Source of the DNA: Eulemur rufifrons
Lineage: Eukaryota > Chordata > Mammalia > Primates > Lemuridae
Assembly: GCF_041146395.1 (NCBI RefSeq)
Contig: NC_091002.1
Span: 10,348,501 to 10,412,500 of the forward strand
Reading direction: 5' to 3'
DNA length: 64,000 nucleotides
Below the pieces are notes generated by a model. It was not told where the DNA came from, made no database searches, and saw only the letters and a program-made list of their open reading frames with translations. Of this stretch, positions 12,076-24,450 are shown piece by piece (the stretch's first letter is position 1; each line of letters starts with the position of its first letter). The position numbers and the translations under genes are program-made.

Positions 12076-13289
12076 GTAGGGTAGGGAGGGAACCATGATG
12101 ACATGAGGGCAGAAGTTTGGGAAGACCACAGATAATATGTTGGAGTCAACAAGTGGTGAAATTTGAGTTTGGGGCTATGTTTACCTACATCTCCCAGGGT
12201 CATTTACGCTCAAATTGCTGTATGGAATGCACATCGGATTTGACTGAAACCTCTTGCTGCCTATCAGGGGAAAATTAGGGGGACCAGAAAGAACCTGTTT
12301 AAGGATGGTACCATTCGACACACATAGCTCAAGCAGAGGGACTTTCCACTCATGGGAAGGGCCTTTGCAATGGAAAGCAGGCCTGGGAGGAAGGTGACTG
12401 CAGCTTTGTGTAAAAGGGTCCACAGTTATTAATTTACAGGTGGGAGGGTTCAAGTCATGCTCACAGGAGGAATATGTATTCCTCACGTAGATGTAAATGC
12501 ATGAACTCTGCGAGCAAGTTCTCAAATAGGCAAAGAATATCAGTCTTTGGAATTGAGGGGCAAATACTAGGAGCACCATTTCAGGTAGAGGAAAACTGAA
12601 CCAAAGTCTAAGGCCAGTGGTTTCTTCCCACCCTTCCATCCCACCCCAATGGCCCCATCCTCAGAGTCAGAGCTACTCACTTTCTTGTGAAACAAGAAGA
12701 CTCTGTGGATGTCCAGCCAAAGCTTAAGCAGCAGAGGCTGTAAGATACAAGAAGAGTGAGACTGGGACTCTACTGCCCTCTGGAGAGAGGTCCTTGGTAA
12801 AAGAGGGGGGCCCAACACTAGATGGAGGAGGGCTTAAGGGAGGTCTATGAAGAGGGCACATGGAAGATTGGGGGATAGTTAGGAAGTTAGGGTTGTACCC
12901 TCAGGGGGCTCTTTCCAGAAGCCCCTGTGTGACACAGGATCCAAGGTAGCTAGATAAAGGTGTGCCTCCTCATCTGCCCACCAGCAGTGCTTTGGGACAC
13001 TTTCCTGAATTCTGCAAAAATAAAATATGTTATTGATTTCCATCAGAATTCAGTGTTTGTTTGGTTTGGGGCAAATGGAAGAGGTTGTGCCAGGAAGAAG
13101 GCAGCCTGAGTGCTGGTAATCCGATAAGGAGTAACCATCCTTTGTGGGTGCTTAGGGGGAGGGTAGACAAACGTGGATAGCTGATGGTCCAGCATGCACA
13201 GAGCTGCTTCTCTGGCCTTTACTTCACCTTCTATATGCCCCACCAAGAGCTCCAAGGGATGGAAAGGGATCCTAAGGTTCAGCGCTCTC
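12076..13289. other. Unassigned non-coding sequence
   Basis: No repeat or gene recognised. A 152-codon minus-strand frame at 12181-12639 has no recognisable domain and its composition looks like chance. Confidence 0.35.
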
Positions 13290-13335
13290 TCTTTCTCTCT
13301 CTCACACACACAGACACAGACACACACTCATGAGC
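13290..13335 (+). repeat. (TC)n/(CA)n compound microsatellite
   Basis: A TCTC tract runs directly into an imperfect CACACA tract. It accounts for the low-complexity ends of the short open frames that cross it. Confidence 0.85.
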
Positions 13336-13769
13336 ACACATGTAGGCAGAGGCACATGCTATACATGACATGGAGGTCATTTTAATTTTGTATAACTCTC
13401 ATAAAATGCAGAGCCTTCAGTGGCTCAGTTTCAGTACTTTGTACTGAGTACATTCAAAGACACAAAGTCGCACAAACAAAGGTAATTTGAAAATGCACGC
13501 TATTCTAGTCTTTGCAAATATCTCCCAAAGAACATTAAAGGGGATCTAATTCTTCTCCCAGAGCAATTTTTAAAAAATTCCTCTTACCCTGCTTCACACC
13601 CTGCAACTGCTCTCCAAAGCCCTGATTCTCTGTCATTGGAGCCTTCCTCTTTTATCTCCTCGTCCTCTCTTCACTTCTCCCATCCCTCCAGGACTGTGTC
13701 TCTCTACCTTTAATTCTTCCAAATCTCCGGGGGTCAAGGAAGGGAGAGGTCACACCTGGTTGTGGATGA
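13336..13769. other. Unassigned sequence
   Basis: Nothing definite. 13620-13740 is pyrimidine-rich and could be a decayed L2 part, but I cannot align it confidently. Confidence 0.3.
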
Positions 13770-14780
13770 CCAGGAAAGAGTCCCTGGAAGGGGTGGCATT
13801 GGAGATGTTCTTTGAAGAATCAGTGGTAGTGAAAAGGGGGAGAACATGAGTGGAGAGAAGAGACAGAAAACTCATGAGCTACCTTAGCCTCTCAAGAGTC
13901 ACAGGCTTTTGGGATGGAAGGGCCATTGAGGAATGAGCAAGGCCATGGTGCATATTAACGAAGCTCACAAAGATGCACGATGCAGCTGACAGCCTCTAGG
14001 AGCTCGTGTAACCCGATGCTAACTGCAGGGGAGAGGGCAGCCTAGAGGTTTGCACTGGGAGGCTTTGGAAGACAATAGCCTGGAGGAGGTGATGCCAGAG
14101 GTGAGCTGGGTGTAAGGCGTTAACCAGGGAGCCAGAGCTACGGGCTTCTCCAAGCAGAGGGAATGGTCTGAGTAAAGACAGAAAGAAGGTGGTGGTCAGG
14201 GAAGGTGTCATTTGAACATAAAGTATAAAGAAGGGAGTGATAGGAGACAGGACCAGAGAAACAAACTTACATGGGAAGCCTCATTGGTCGCGCAAAGGAG
14301 TTCAGAATGTGGTTAGATTTCCCTGTACGTACAGCTGCCCGGGGATGTGTGGGGAATGCACAGGCAAGGGGGTGGGGAGAGGATAAGTGTAGGGCCATAA
14401 AAAGGAAACTTGGGAGGCAACTGCTAGGGCTTGGATGCGGAAGGTGAGAGAGCAGGAAGGGCCAAGGATGATTCTCAGGTTTCCAGTTGGGGGACAACTG
14501 GATGGTGGGGTCTCCAGTGGAGACAGGGAAAACAGGGTCAGGCCCAGATTTGCCAGGAATGGGGGTTTGGCTTTGGACACACTGGCAGGCCCCAGGTGCT
14601 GGGCAGGCCCCAGGTGCAGAGCTGGTGGGGCAGGAGTGTGGAGTTGGAAAGCCCACCCATGTCAGGCTGGGCATGGGGTGCAGATGCTGGCTGCTGGCTG
14701 CTGAGGGTTAGAGAAGGAGCCTGGAGGAGTGACTAGAAGGAGGTGGGGGCTGGGGAGAGGACCCCAGGGACAATCTTGGA
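13770..14780 (-). repeat. L2 LINE, antisense, inner 3' region
   Basis: Antisense L2 blocks appear in order. They are GGAGCCAGAGCTACGGGCTT-like sequence near 14129, GGTCAGGGAAGGTGTCATTT at about 14196-14215, CAAGGATGATTCTCAGGTTT at about 14462-14481 and GGATGGTGGGGTCTCC near 14501. GC-rich open frames on both strands here are shadows of this element. The edges are approximate, and the left 200 bases are less sure. Confidence 0.6.
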
Positions 14781-14937
14781 GTGAGTGGAGGAGAGGCACC
14801 CACTGTGGGGCATGGGTGAGGGGCAGAACCAGAACCCCAGTCTGGCTGCGGTCGGAAGAAGGCTTGGGGAAAAAGCTCAGGGATGCTGTTGTGGTCTAGA
14901 CACAGGGACTAGGGTAGAAGGCCCCAAGGGGACACCA

Positions 14938-15112
14938 CCTGAGGTTCAAGTCCTAGCTCTGCCATTCACTGGCTGTGTGACCTTGGGCAAATCACTTACC
15001 TTCTCTGTGCCTTAGTTTCCTCATCCTCAAAAGAAGTATGTATCTCAAGGGTTGTAGGGAGGAACAAATGAGTAGATAATGTAAGTTATGATTTGATACA
15101 TGATTAGTGCTA
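14938..15112 (+). repeat. MIR SINE, sense
   Basis: A well-preserved MIR. It has TCCTAGCTCTGCCATTCACT, GGCTGTGTGACCTTGGGCAA, ATCACTTACCTTCTCTGTGC and CTTAGTTTCCTCATCC in order, followed by a decayed 3' part. Confidence 0.9.
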
Positions 15113-15224
15113 TGTCAAAAGTGCTATTCTTATATTCCATATGGCATGGATAGACTACATACGGTATCGAAATATATAGTAACTATTATACAGTACAGAT
15201 ATTATAGTGTGTATATATGTATTG

Positions 15225-15385
15225 CTCAGTTTGGGCCTCTGTAACAAAATATCATAGACTGGGCTAAAACAGACATTTATTTCTCACAGTTCGGGAGGCT
15301 AGGGAGTCTAAGATCCGGTGTGGGCAGATTTGGTGATGGGTGAGGGATTGATACCTAGTTTGCAAGTAGCTGACTTCTTGTAGAG

Positions 15386-15416
<31 letters not shown>

Positions 15417-15577
15417 TATCTCTTGCCTCTTCCTCTCTTATCTCATCTTATCCCATCATGAGGGCTCCATCCTCATGACAAAATTACCTCCAAAGGTCCC
15501 ACATCCTAATATCACATTGGGTGTTAGGATTTCAACTTATGAATTTTGAGAAGACATAAACATTGGTCGATAACAAC
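15225..15577 (-). repeat. MaLR LTR (MLT1/MST-like), antisense
   Basis: It begins GCTCAGTTTGGGCCTCTGTA followed by ACAAAATATCATAGACTGGG, the antisense end of a MaLR LTR. It continues with ATTTATTTCTCACAGTTCGG, CATGAGGGCTCCATCCTCAT and GTTAGGATTTCAACTTATGA. A (GA)n tract at 15391-15416 has expanded inside it. Confidence 0.8.
15391..15416 (+). repeat. (GA)n microsatellite
   Basis: An uninterrupted GA run of about 13 units, lying within the antisense LTR at the normally GA-rich part of that family. This suggests expansion from an existing seed. Confidence 0.9.
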
Positions 15578-15790
15578 ATATAATATGTGCTATCTACTTC
15601 TATTATATATGCCACATATACAATTATTATAGAAGATACTCCTGATATAACACATTATTTAAAATAATATATTACATAAAATATATTGTCTATAATATAT
15701 TATATATATTGTCTATAATATATTTGGTAGTGTGTATTATATACAAAATACTATATGATTGCACTATTGTACTATTACAGATACACTTTG
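15578..15790. repeat. AT-rich low-complexity tract
   Basis: Dense TATA/ATAT sequence. A short unit, ATATATTGTCTATAATATAT, occurs near 15681 and again, slightly shifted, near 15703. It can form local inverted structures. Confidence 0.75.
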
Positions 15791-16061
15791 TGTACTATTA
15801 CTACGAAAGCTATTTTATTACCATGACCATTGTTATAAGAGTCCACTCAGCGCCACTGATGCTGAGGTTAATAGAGAGGCAGAGAACAACGTAGGACTTC
15901 CAAGCTCAGGCGGTTGGGTGAATGGACTAGTTCTCCAGGACTAGAACTGGAGAAATCTGACCGTGTGTGTGCATGTGTCTGTGTGCTCATCCACATGTGC
16001 ACACAGGTAGGCAGTGAATTTGTCTTTGAGCACAAAATCACAAAAAGAGCAGATAGGAAAA
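15791..16061. other. Unassigned sequence
   Basis: Unassigned apart from a short TG-rich patch at 15964-15988. Confidence 0.3.
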
Positions 16062-16160
16062 CCGTAGACCATCCGGTCCAACCTGCTCATTCTCCTGATG
16101 AGGACAGTTGTATCAGTGCTTCAGGCGGCAGCCCGAAACCACACAGTTACTGAAGGTCTC
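16062..16160 (-). repeat. MIR-type SINE fragment, antisense
   Basis: ACCATCCGGTCCAACCTGCT followed by CTGATGAGGACAG and AAACCACACAGTTAC resembles an antisense MIR variant. It is short and diverged. Confidence 0.5.
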
Positions 16161-17539
16161 CTGCCTCCTCCCTTTCTGAGTTTGGTGTAATGCAGTGGCA
16201 GGGGTGAGGCTGTGGTCCTGGGGGAGGCTACTCCCCTGGAGGATTCTGCTGTCCTTCCATTACTGGGGTCCAGCTCGACCTTCCTCTCCTGCTCCTCTTC
16301 TCCTCCCCTGCTTGCATTTCCCACTTTGACATTTAGGGAGTCTGTCCTCTGAGCACCAGGGGTGCTAATGTTTGCCTCTGGAGGAGCTGCTCAGAGGACA
16401 CTCAAGATATTAACAGATCAATGCTTCAAAAACCCAACTCTATACGAGCAGGAGCCGGTGCCTGCCTTGACTATGTGAGGCACTGTGCTCCCCAGTGGTC
16501 AATTTCCCGAGAGAGCATCATCTCGTGGGGGGGGGGGGGCAGATCATTTACATTCAAGGAGGCGCCCAGGATTCAGGGCTGTTTTCCCAGCCCCAAGGAG
16601 TCCCAGGCTTGTTTTGTGTTGCTGTTGAAGACCCTTATTGAGGATCAATATTTATTCTCTGTGAATTCCCACGTCACGTTGGCTTGAAAGAAAAGATAGT
16701 AATTTTAGGCAGTTTGTGATTCTAGAGGTGCTACAAAAGACGTATTTCCAACACATTTGGGGATGTGGTCAGGTAGATCAAACCACCGCCTCCGCCCAGG
16801 ATCACCGTGAGGCTGTGGTCAGCGCTGAGGGTCTCGATGTCATCTCAACCTTCTCTCCCACACTCAGTTCTTCCCAGGCACTCGGGGCTTTCCTGCTACC
16901 TGGGTGTGACCTGAGACTTGCCCCTGTGGTTCGCTGACCGTGCCCCACCACACCCTGTCCCCGCCTCTGCCCCCGACTGGCATGGACCCCTGGCCCCTCG
17001 GCCTCAGGGCGTGGATGTGAGGCTGAGGAGAATGCGGTCTGCGGTGCTCGGGGTCTAGGTTGGTTTTGGCCAGCAGCCCTCCCGTGGGTGACAACCCCTG
17101 AAGTGGATGTCATTTGCAGAACTAAGGAGAAGAGTAAGACATAGAGCACAACCAAAGTGAGGGCACGGTGAGTCTGCCCCAGACAGGGGTGTTTGCGGCT
17201 GCAGCTCCTTTCTGTAGGGGCAAGGTGGGAGCTCCAGGGTCTTGACTATATTTTCCGTTCGGTCTTCCAATTTGGACACTTTTTAAAACTGAGGAATTTT
17301 TAGAGCCTTGGTTTGGAGTGATAGAGCCCACTCCATGGGCTCAAGCACATGTAGTTTACCTAGAAGTACTAAACAGTTTATTTAAACTACAGTTATACAC
17401 AATATAATACTGAGTTTTAAAAAGTCCTAGAAAATTATATGACATACTTTTAATAAAATTAAAAGCGACTAAAATGAAACAACATATTTTTAGAAATACA
17501 TATATATTAAGACCATATGCAAAATAAGAAAGAAAATAC
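16161..17539. other. Unassigned GC-rich sequence with a G13 run
   Basis: About 1.4 kb of unassigned sequence. It includes a run of 13 G at 16527-16539 and a GC-rich block at about 16880-17060. Open frames of 60-117 codons here lack any recognised domain. I see no convincing CpG island or promoter. Confidence 0.35.
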
Positions 17540-17715
17540 TAAGCTGGGCGTGGTGGCATGTGGCTGTAATCCCAGCTACTTGGGAGGCTGAGGCGAGAGG
17601 ATCACTGGAGCCCAGGAGTTTGAGGTGCAGTGAGCTATCATGACACCACTGCACTCTAGCCCAGGCCACAGAGTGAGCTCCTGTCTGAAAAACAAAACAA
17701 AACAAAACAAAAAAC
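17540..17715 (+). repeat. Alu monomer (free left-arm type)
   Basis: A single Alu arm in sense orientation. It has GGGCGTGGTGGCATGTGGCT, ATCCCAGCTACTTGGGAGGC, TGAGGCGAGAGGATCACTGG, GTGAGCTATCATGACACCAC and a (CAAAA)n tail at about 17690-17711. Its length and lack of a second arm fit an old free Alu monomer or a truncated right arm. Confidence 0.75.
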
Positions 17716-17737
17716 CCACAAGCGTTACTGATCTAGT

Positions 17738-17962
17738 TAGCATTTATTCATATGCCAGGTATTGTTCTAACACTTTATATATACCATCAAATCCTTGAAT
17801 TCTTAAAGCAATCCTACAAGTTAGGATTATTATTATTTCTATTTATATGAGGCAATGGAAGTACAGAGAGGTCAAGTAACTAGCCCAGTGTCACACAGCT
17901 GAGCTGGGATTCTAACCTAGGCTGTGCATCTCTGGAGTCCTGCTCTCTTAACCACAAGTGTT
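17738..17962 (-). repeat. MIR SINE, antisense, near full length
   Basis: Antisense MIR from its 3' to its 5' end. The blocks are GCCAGGTATTGTTCTAACAC, CAATCCTACAAGTTAGGATT, ATGAGGCAATGGAAGTACAG, CAGTGTCACACAGCTGAGCT and CCTGCTCTCTTAACCAC. About 225 bases is nearly the whole family length. Confidence 0.85.
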
Positions 17963-17997
17963 GTGAACAATGTACTCCTGTGAACCTGAGGTTCATG

Positions 17998-18016
17998 AAA
18001 AAAAAAAAAAAAAAAA
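17998..18016 (+). repeat. A19 homopolymer
   Basis: A run of 19 A's. No SINE or LINE body lies directly upstream in sense orientation, so this is probably a simple expansion rather than a retroposon tail. The flanks, 17963-18500, are otherwise unassigned. Confidence 0.8.
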
Positions 18017-18500
18017 GAGGAACAAGTTCACTGAAAGAATTGGTTTCTACAAGAAGCTGCTACAAGTGTGCAGGGAGGGAGGGAGGCCTGGCCTCAGTCT
18101 GGGGATAAAGCAGGTGGTTTTGTATAGGGGAATATTTCAGCTGGTTACTATCTCTACCCTCCCAGGAAAAAGATTTGCGCTTAAGCAAAGTATTACTGGA
18201 TTGATTCTAATAGTGGGGATTTGGGGTGATATGGCAGACTAATGGGGGACAATCTATTGACTGAGTCTTTGAACTCTTTTCATACCATATTGATGAGCTG
18301 GCCATCGGCTAGATGGATTAGTGTCTCTCTGTTTTGTCTCAAGGTTTATCATTGATTAAATTATAATGTATTAAATTATACGGTCTTCTGCAACAGAAGT
18401 CTATATTTGTTTGATAGCATATCTGGTGACTCAGTGCAGTGAGGTGGATAGTCTACCCATCAATAGAAAACCTATGATGGAAGCCTCCTTTTCTTTTAAG

Positions 18501-18627
18501 GTAGAGGTTCTCAGAGAGTGGTGTCCCGAACAGCAGCACAACATCCCTTGGGAAATTTTTAGAAATGCACATTCTTGGGCCTTGCCTCAGTTCTGCTGAA
18601 TCTGGAACTCTGGGGGTGGGGCCCAAC
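18501..18627 (+). mobile_element. MER5-type hAT element, 5' part (split copy)
   Basis: The first two thirds of a MER5-type element. TAGAGGTTCTCAGAGAGTGG, TTTTTAGAAATGCACATTCT and CTGGAACTCTGGGGGTGGGG lead to GCCCAAC, where another hAT element interrupts it. The missing part resumes at 19575. The two parts together come to about 190 bases, the expected family length. Confidence 0.8.
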
Positions 18628-19574
18628 CAGTGGTGTATTGGCAAATTTTTAACGACTGGCTCTCTGCAAAAAAAAAAAAAAGAAAAAAGAAAAAAAAAGA
18701 AATGCAAATATTTATGTAGATATATTTATTTTTTTTCTGATAATATTGAATGTGTAGCACACAATTTTAAATAATAGTAGTAAAATATTCAATACTATTT
18801 ACTATAAATTTTATGTATCCAATTGATTTTAACAGAACACTTTCATTTTTTTTGACTTTTTTTTGTCTCTGTCTTATATCAGAGACAATTTATGGTTGAA
18901 ATTGATGAATGAGTATAGTTCCCACATGAATACTGATATTTTTATTCATATTAAGGAGTAAGATGAAAGTGAAACAAAATGAAGATGTATGTCAGAATGT
19001 CACTTGTTTATCAATGATGTGAGAAACTTCTTTGCTGAATCAGATACTAATTTTCAAATATTGGAAGACTATTTCCTCAACTTTTTTCTTTTTCTTTTTT
19101 TGCTATCCACAATGTAATTGTTATAGTCTGATACATTTTTAAGCTTTATCTGGATTACTGCAATTTTCCCCATCACTTTCTGAAGTCTAGACCATCAACA
19201 AAATAATAAATCAAAACCACATTTATGGGATATGCCCATTTCTGTGGTGTAAATACTTCTATCATGGCCAATTTCAAGCCACGACATGACACCGCTGAAC
19301 AGGAGTTAGGAAGAGCTATACAGTAGCACATCTTTATATATTGTTCCCACCATACAGACACAATAAATATAATATACTCAAGAGCAGAGATAATAGAAAT
19401 ATGTAGTAAAATAGGAAGTGCTTTTACTGTAATTTTTAAACATAATATCTTTAATTATAAATGTTTATGATTTATTTTTTAATGATGGCTGTGTTTCACA
19501 CCTGGCTTGCAAGATTCCTGAACATTTAACAATGGCATTCATCAGCTGGTATGAATTGCTCTGGCACACCACTG
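18628..19574. mobile_element. hAT DNA transposon nested in MER5 copy
   Basis: A 947-bp insertion with inverted ends: CAGTGGTGT at its left edge and ACACCACTG at its right edge, with weaker pairing further in. It is flanked by GGCCCAAC (18620-18627) and GGCCCAGC (19575-19582), an 8-bp duplication with one mismatch, as expected of hAT transposition. The interior is AT-rich, with A-rich tracts near 18668-18702, and has no transposase frame, so it is non-autonomous. I cannot name the subfamily. Confidence 0.8.
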
Positions 19575-19641
19575 GGCCCAGCAATCTGTTTTAACAAGCC
19601 CTCCAGGTGACTCTGATGATGCTAACTTTTGAGAAACACTG
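19575..19641 (+). mobile_element. MER5-type hAT element, 3' part (split copy)
   Basis: The remainder of the element begun at 18501. CAGCAATCTGTTTTAACAAG, then CCCTCCAGGTGACTCTGATG, ending TTTGAGAAACACTG, the degenerate inverted terminal repeat. Confidence 0.8.
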
Positions 19642-19984
19642 CCTAAGCACAGGCTGAGGGGAGAAATGGATGGAGCTATGCATACCCTGCTGCTACGTGC
19701 TCTGGGTCTGGACAACCCTATGCTACATTCAAATGTTTAAGCAAATTCAGATTTGGGGGTGGGGTGTAGAATGAGAGGAGTGTATCTAAAGAGGAACAGA
19801 GGAATGAGAAAAGATTTTGACCTTGGGTCTTTGATTTTTTCCTTCCAGATTTGGCCTGGCTTGGTAAACTATTAATAGCTATCCAAGTAAACCTTAGACT
19901 AAATCATGGCTCAGTTTACACTCTTGAAGCAAAATGGTAGCCAGTGAAACTGCTCCAATGACACATCTTCTGGAGTCTAAAAAA

Positions 19985-20715
19985 AGTGGTTAACTCATTC
20001 AATAAATACTTACTAAGCACCTCCGATGTGCCAAGCACTATAGGAGCATTGGTGATGCAGCACTGAACAAGGTAGATAAGGAGGACCCTGATCTCAAGGT
20101 TCTAGGAGGAAGAAATAGTAAAACACCAAGTCGATGGGTAAGTAAGCAAGATAATTCCTGGAGCTTCTACATGCTACAAAGTAAACAGAAAGGAAATTAT
20201 GTATTAATAGTACAGGGTGTTGGGTGTTTGGCTAGAGTGATTAGGGAGGGCTTCCTTGGGAAAGTGACAGTTAAGTGTTTGGAGAATCCAGCCATACAAC
20301 CAGCTGGGTGAAGAGTGCTCTGGCAGAGGGGACAACATTTATAAAGCTCTTGAGGTAGGAACAGGTTTGATGTGTCCAAGGCCTGCCAGGTAAGGAGACC
20401 AGTGTGGCTGTGACACACTGTGAATGATGCAAGAATGATAGAAGATTTGTTGAAGGTCAGGCAGGCAGGATTTCATTCTAAGTGATGGGAAGCCTTTGGG
20501 AGGCTTAAACCTGAGAGCAACTGGTCTAATTTCTGCTTTTAAAAGGTCACACTGCTGTGTGAAGAAGGGCCTGCAGCAAGAAAGACTGGATTCAGGGAAA
20601 TGTGTTGGGAGAATACACTAAGGGTCCCAGGGACCAGATGACATGGCTCGGAATGGGAGTGGCCAGTTTTGGGATGTATTATGGAGGGACAGCAGATTGT
20701 ACTAGCCAAGAGATT
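19985..20715 (-). repeat. L2 LINE 3' region, antisense
   Basis: A long antisense L2. It has ATTCAATAAATACTTACTAA, GTGCCAAGCACTATAGGAGC, GGAAAGTGACAGTTAAGTGT, GGCAGAGGGGACAACATTTA and TTCTAAGTGATGGGAAGCCT in family order. About 730 bases makes it one of the larger L2 remnants here. Confidence 0.85.
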
Positions 20716-22181
<1,466 letters not shown>

Positions 22182-22195
22182 AAAAAGATGGTTTT
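22182..22195 (+). repeat. Target-site duplication, right copy (lemur-type Alu)
   Basis: The right copy of AAAAAGATGGTTTT. Its first five A's merge with the Alu tail. Confidence 0.9.
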
Positions 22196-22974
22196 TATAT
22201 GAGGGGTTTTCTCTAGTTGTCTAGTTAACTGGTCTGCTGTTACTGGAAGCAGAAGTCTCCAGAAGCTACATCTCTGTTTTTCTGCCCATTTGAATGGTGG
22301 GCACTATTTGTGACCCACCCACATTTGTATATGCCTTATCAATACAAAAATGGTTGTTATTGGTCCTGGCTCATCTCATATAGAGCATCTTTAGCATCTG
22401 GGAGGCCAAAAAAATAAGGAGGAGTTATCAGAATGTTAAAAGTGAGATGCCTTCTGGGTCATCGAAGTTGAAGGAAGAAATTTGACTAGAGCAGACCGGG
22501 GTCCCCGAGTGTATAAAGTAACGCCATTGAGACCTGTGTCACCAGTTTGCACCACTGGGGCCACATCACCCCCTCCCAGCCACTAGGGGCAGCCACAGGT
22601 GGTAGTGAGTGGTGGGCACAGATGGGGAGTGCTGGGGCAGCAGGCACAGCTGTTCTTCTAGAATCTGTTTGTGCATTAAGAACTGGGCTCCGGGGGAGGT
22701 TACACTGTGGAATCTTGCAGAGGTTCCGCTACCCTGATGTGATGTGTAGGAGCTCCCTTGCTCCAGAATTTGTGACAAGAAGCATCTGATACAGTCATTT
22801 AGATTAAAAAAATAAATAGTGTCTTTCTTCCAGGCCCTGCATTATGGCAATTTTGTGCTGGGATGGACACTCTTTTCTTTAGCAGCAGCTAAGCCTGCAA
22901 CAGTAAACTTGCAGGCAGCATATAGACAGGCTTCTCCTGACAGGCCAGGCCCCAGAATTGTAGGTGGGAAGGTT
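22196..22974. other. Unassigned non-coding sequence
   Basis: No repeat recognised. CCACTAGGGGCAG near 22581 resembles a CTCF core but lacks one G, so I do not call it. Confidence 0.35.
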
Positions 22975-23347
<373 letters not shown>

Positions 23348-23413
23348 AACCAGAAGAGGCATGAACCAAGAAAGTGTCCACGTTTTGCCTGCTGTTCCTT
23401 CCCTTCCTTTGGG

Positions 23414-23884
23414 CTGTGGTCCCCAGCCTCTAGGCAGTGGACCAGTACTGGTCCCTGGCCTGTTAGGAACCAGGCCGCACAGCAGGAGGTGAGTGGCAGA
23501 TGAGTGAGTGAAACTTCATCTGTATTTGTAGCCGCTCCCCATCGCATAAGCTCTGCCTCCTGTCAGATCAGCGGCACCATTAGATTCTCATAGGAGTGTG
23601 AACCCTACTGTAAACTGCGCATGCGAGGAATCCAGGTTGCGTGCTCCTTATGAGAATCTAGTGCCTGACAATCTGAGGTGGAGCTGAGGCGGTGATGCTA
23701 GAGCTGGGAAGGGGCTGCAAATACAGATTATCATTAGCAGAGAGGTCTGACTGCACAATAAATGTAATGTGCTTGAATCATCCTGAAACCATCCTCCCCA
23801 CCCCCACCCCTGGCTCCCCAGTCCGTGGAAAAATTTTCTTCCATGAAACCAGTCCCTGGTGCCAAAAAGGTTGGGGAAGCACAT
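23414..23884. mobile_element. hAT-type DNA transposon with internal hairpin
   Basis: About 470 bases with inverted ends: TGTGGTCCCCAGCC at the left and AGGTTGGGGAAGCA at the right. Near the right end are CCTGGTGCCAAAAAGGTTGG and TCCGTGGAAAAATTTTC. Its centre carries a strong inverted repeat (23581-23660). It matches a widespread eutherian non-autonomous hAT family whose name I cannot recall with confidence. No 8-bp duplication is obvious. Confidence 0.7.
23581..23660. repeat. 80-nt inverted repeat (hairpin)
   Basis: The left arm starts TAGATTCTCATAGGAGTGTG and the right arm ends GTGCTCCTTATGAGAATCTA. They pair over roughly 23 bases with one bulge and a few mismatches. The loop contains the palindrome GCGCATGCG-like core. 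The arms are symmetrical parts of the hAT element. Confidence 0.8.
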
Positions 23885-24205
23885 AATTATTTTGTAGCTA
23901 TTTATACACAGATGCAGGTAATTTTTCTTTTTTCTTTTTTTTTAAAGAGGGAGATCAAAGATTGTCATTTTCTGTGTCATATCACACTGAAACAGTTTTG
24001 GCCCCTTCCTCTGTATTTCTGTGATAACTAGCTCTGTGAACTACAAACACAGCAGATAGGGATTGAGTATGATGAGACCATCTGGGACGGGGCCAAGTGT
24101 GCTTTTCCCAAATGAGGGAAGGAGCAGGGCTGTCTTGAGCTGTTGGCTTTGACTTGAAGAGAGACCCATGGTCTAAAGATTTTACTTTGTTCCTTGTTTT
24201 TGCTT

Positions 24206-24208
<3 letters not shown>
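23885..24208. other. Unassigned sequence
   Basis: Nothing recognised besides a short T-rich patch at 23928-23943. Confidence 0.3.

Positions 24209-24237
<29 letters not shown>
24209..24237 (+). repeat. (GA)n microsatellite
   Basis: An uninterrupted AG run of about 14 units. It produces the LSLSLSLS terminus of a minus-strand open frame, which is therefore an artefact. Confidence 0.9.
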
Positions 24238-24240
<3 letters not shown>

Positions 24241-24307
24241 TCCACCTGTCCTGCAGGGGAGGCTGTTGGCAAAGTCTTCGTGTTGTGTAAATCATCGAAT
24301 CGAACGT

Positions 24308-24450
24308 TTCCTGCCATTACTGACATATGTTTACGGAGTGCCTGTTGGTAAGACCCCGTGACTGGGCTGAGCTTATGACGTATAAAATCCATGGGGCCAT
24401 CCTTCAAGGAGCTTACAGTTTGATTAGATAAACAAGAAGAAAGATTAAAA
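24308..24450 (-). repeat. L2 LINE 3' end fragment, antisense
   Basis: TTACGGAGTGCCTGTTGG, a degenerate middle, then CCATCCTTCAAGGAGCTTAC followed by AGTTTGATTAGATAAACAAG matches the antisense L2 end. Confidence 0.5.

Noticed and set aside
12181..12639. A 152-codon minus-strand frame.
   Set aside because: No domain, no splice or promoter context, and interrupted neighbours. Taken as chance.
17998..18016. A19 run as a retroposon tail.
   Set aside because: No SINE, LINE or pseudogene body lies directly upstream in sense orientation, and no target duplication is visible.
22578..22595. A CTCF-like core CCACTAGGGGCAG.
   Set aside because: One G short of the usual core, so the two halves are out of register.
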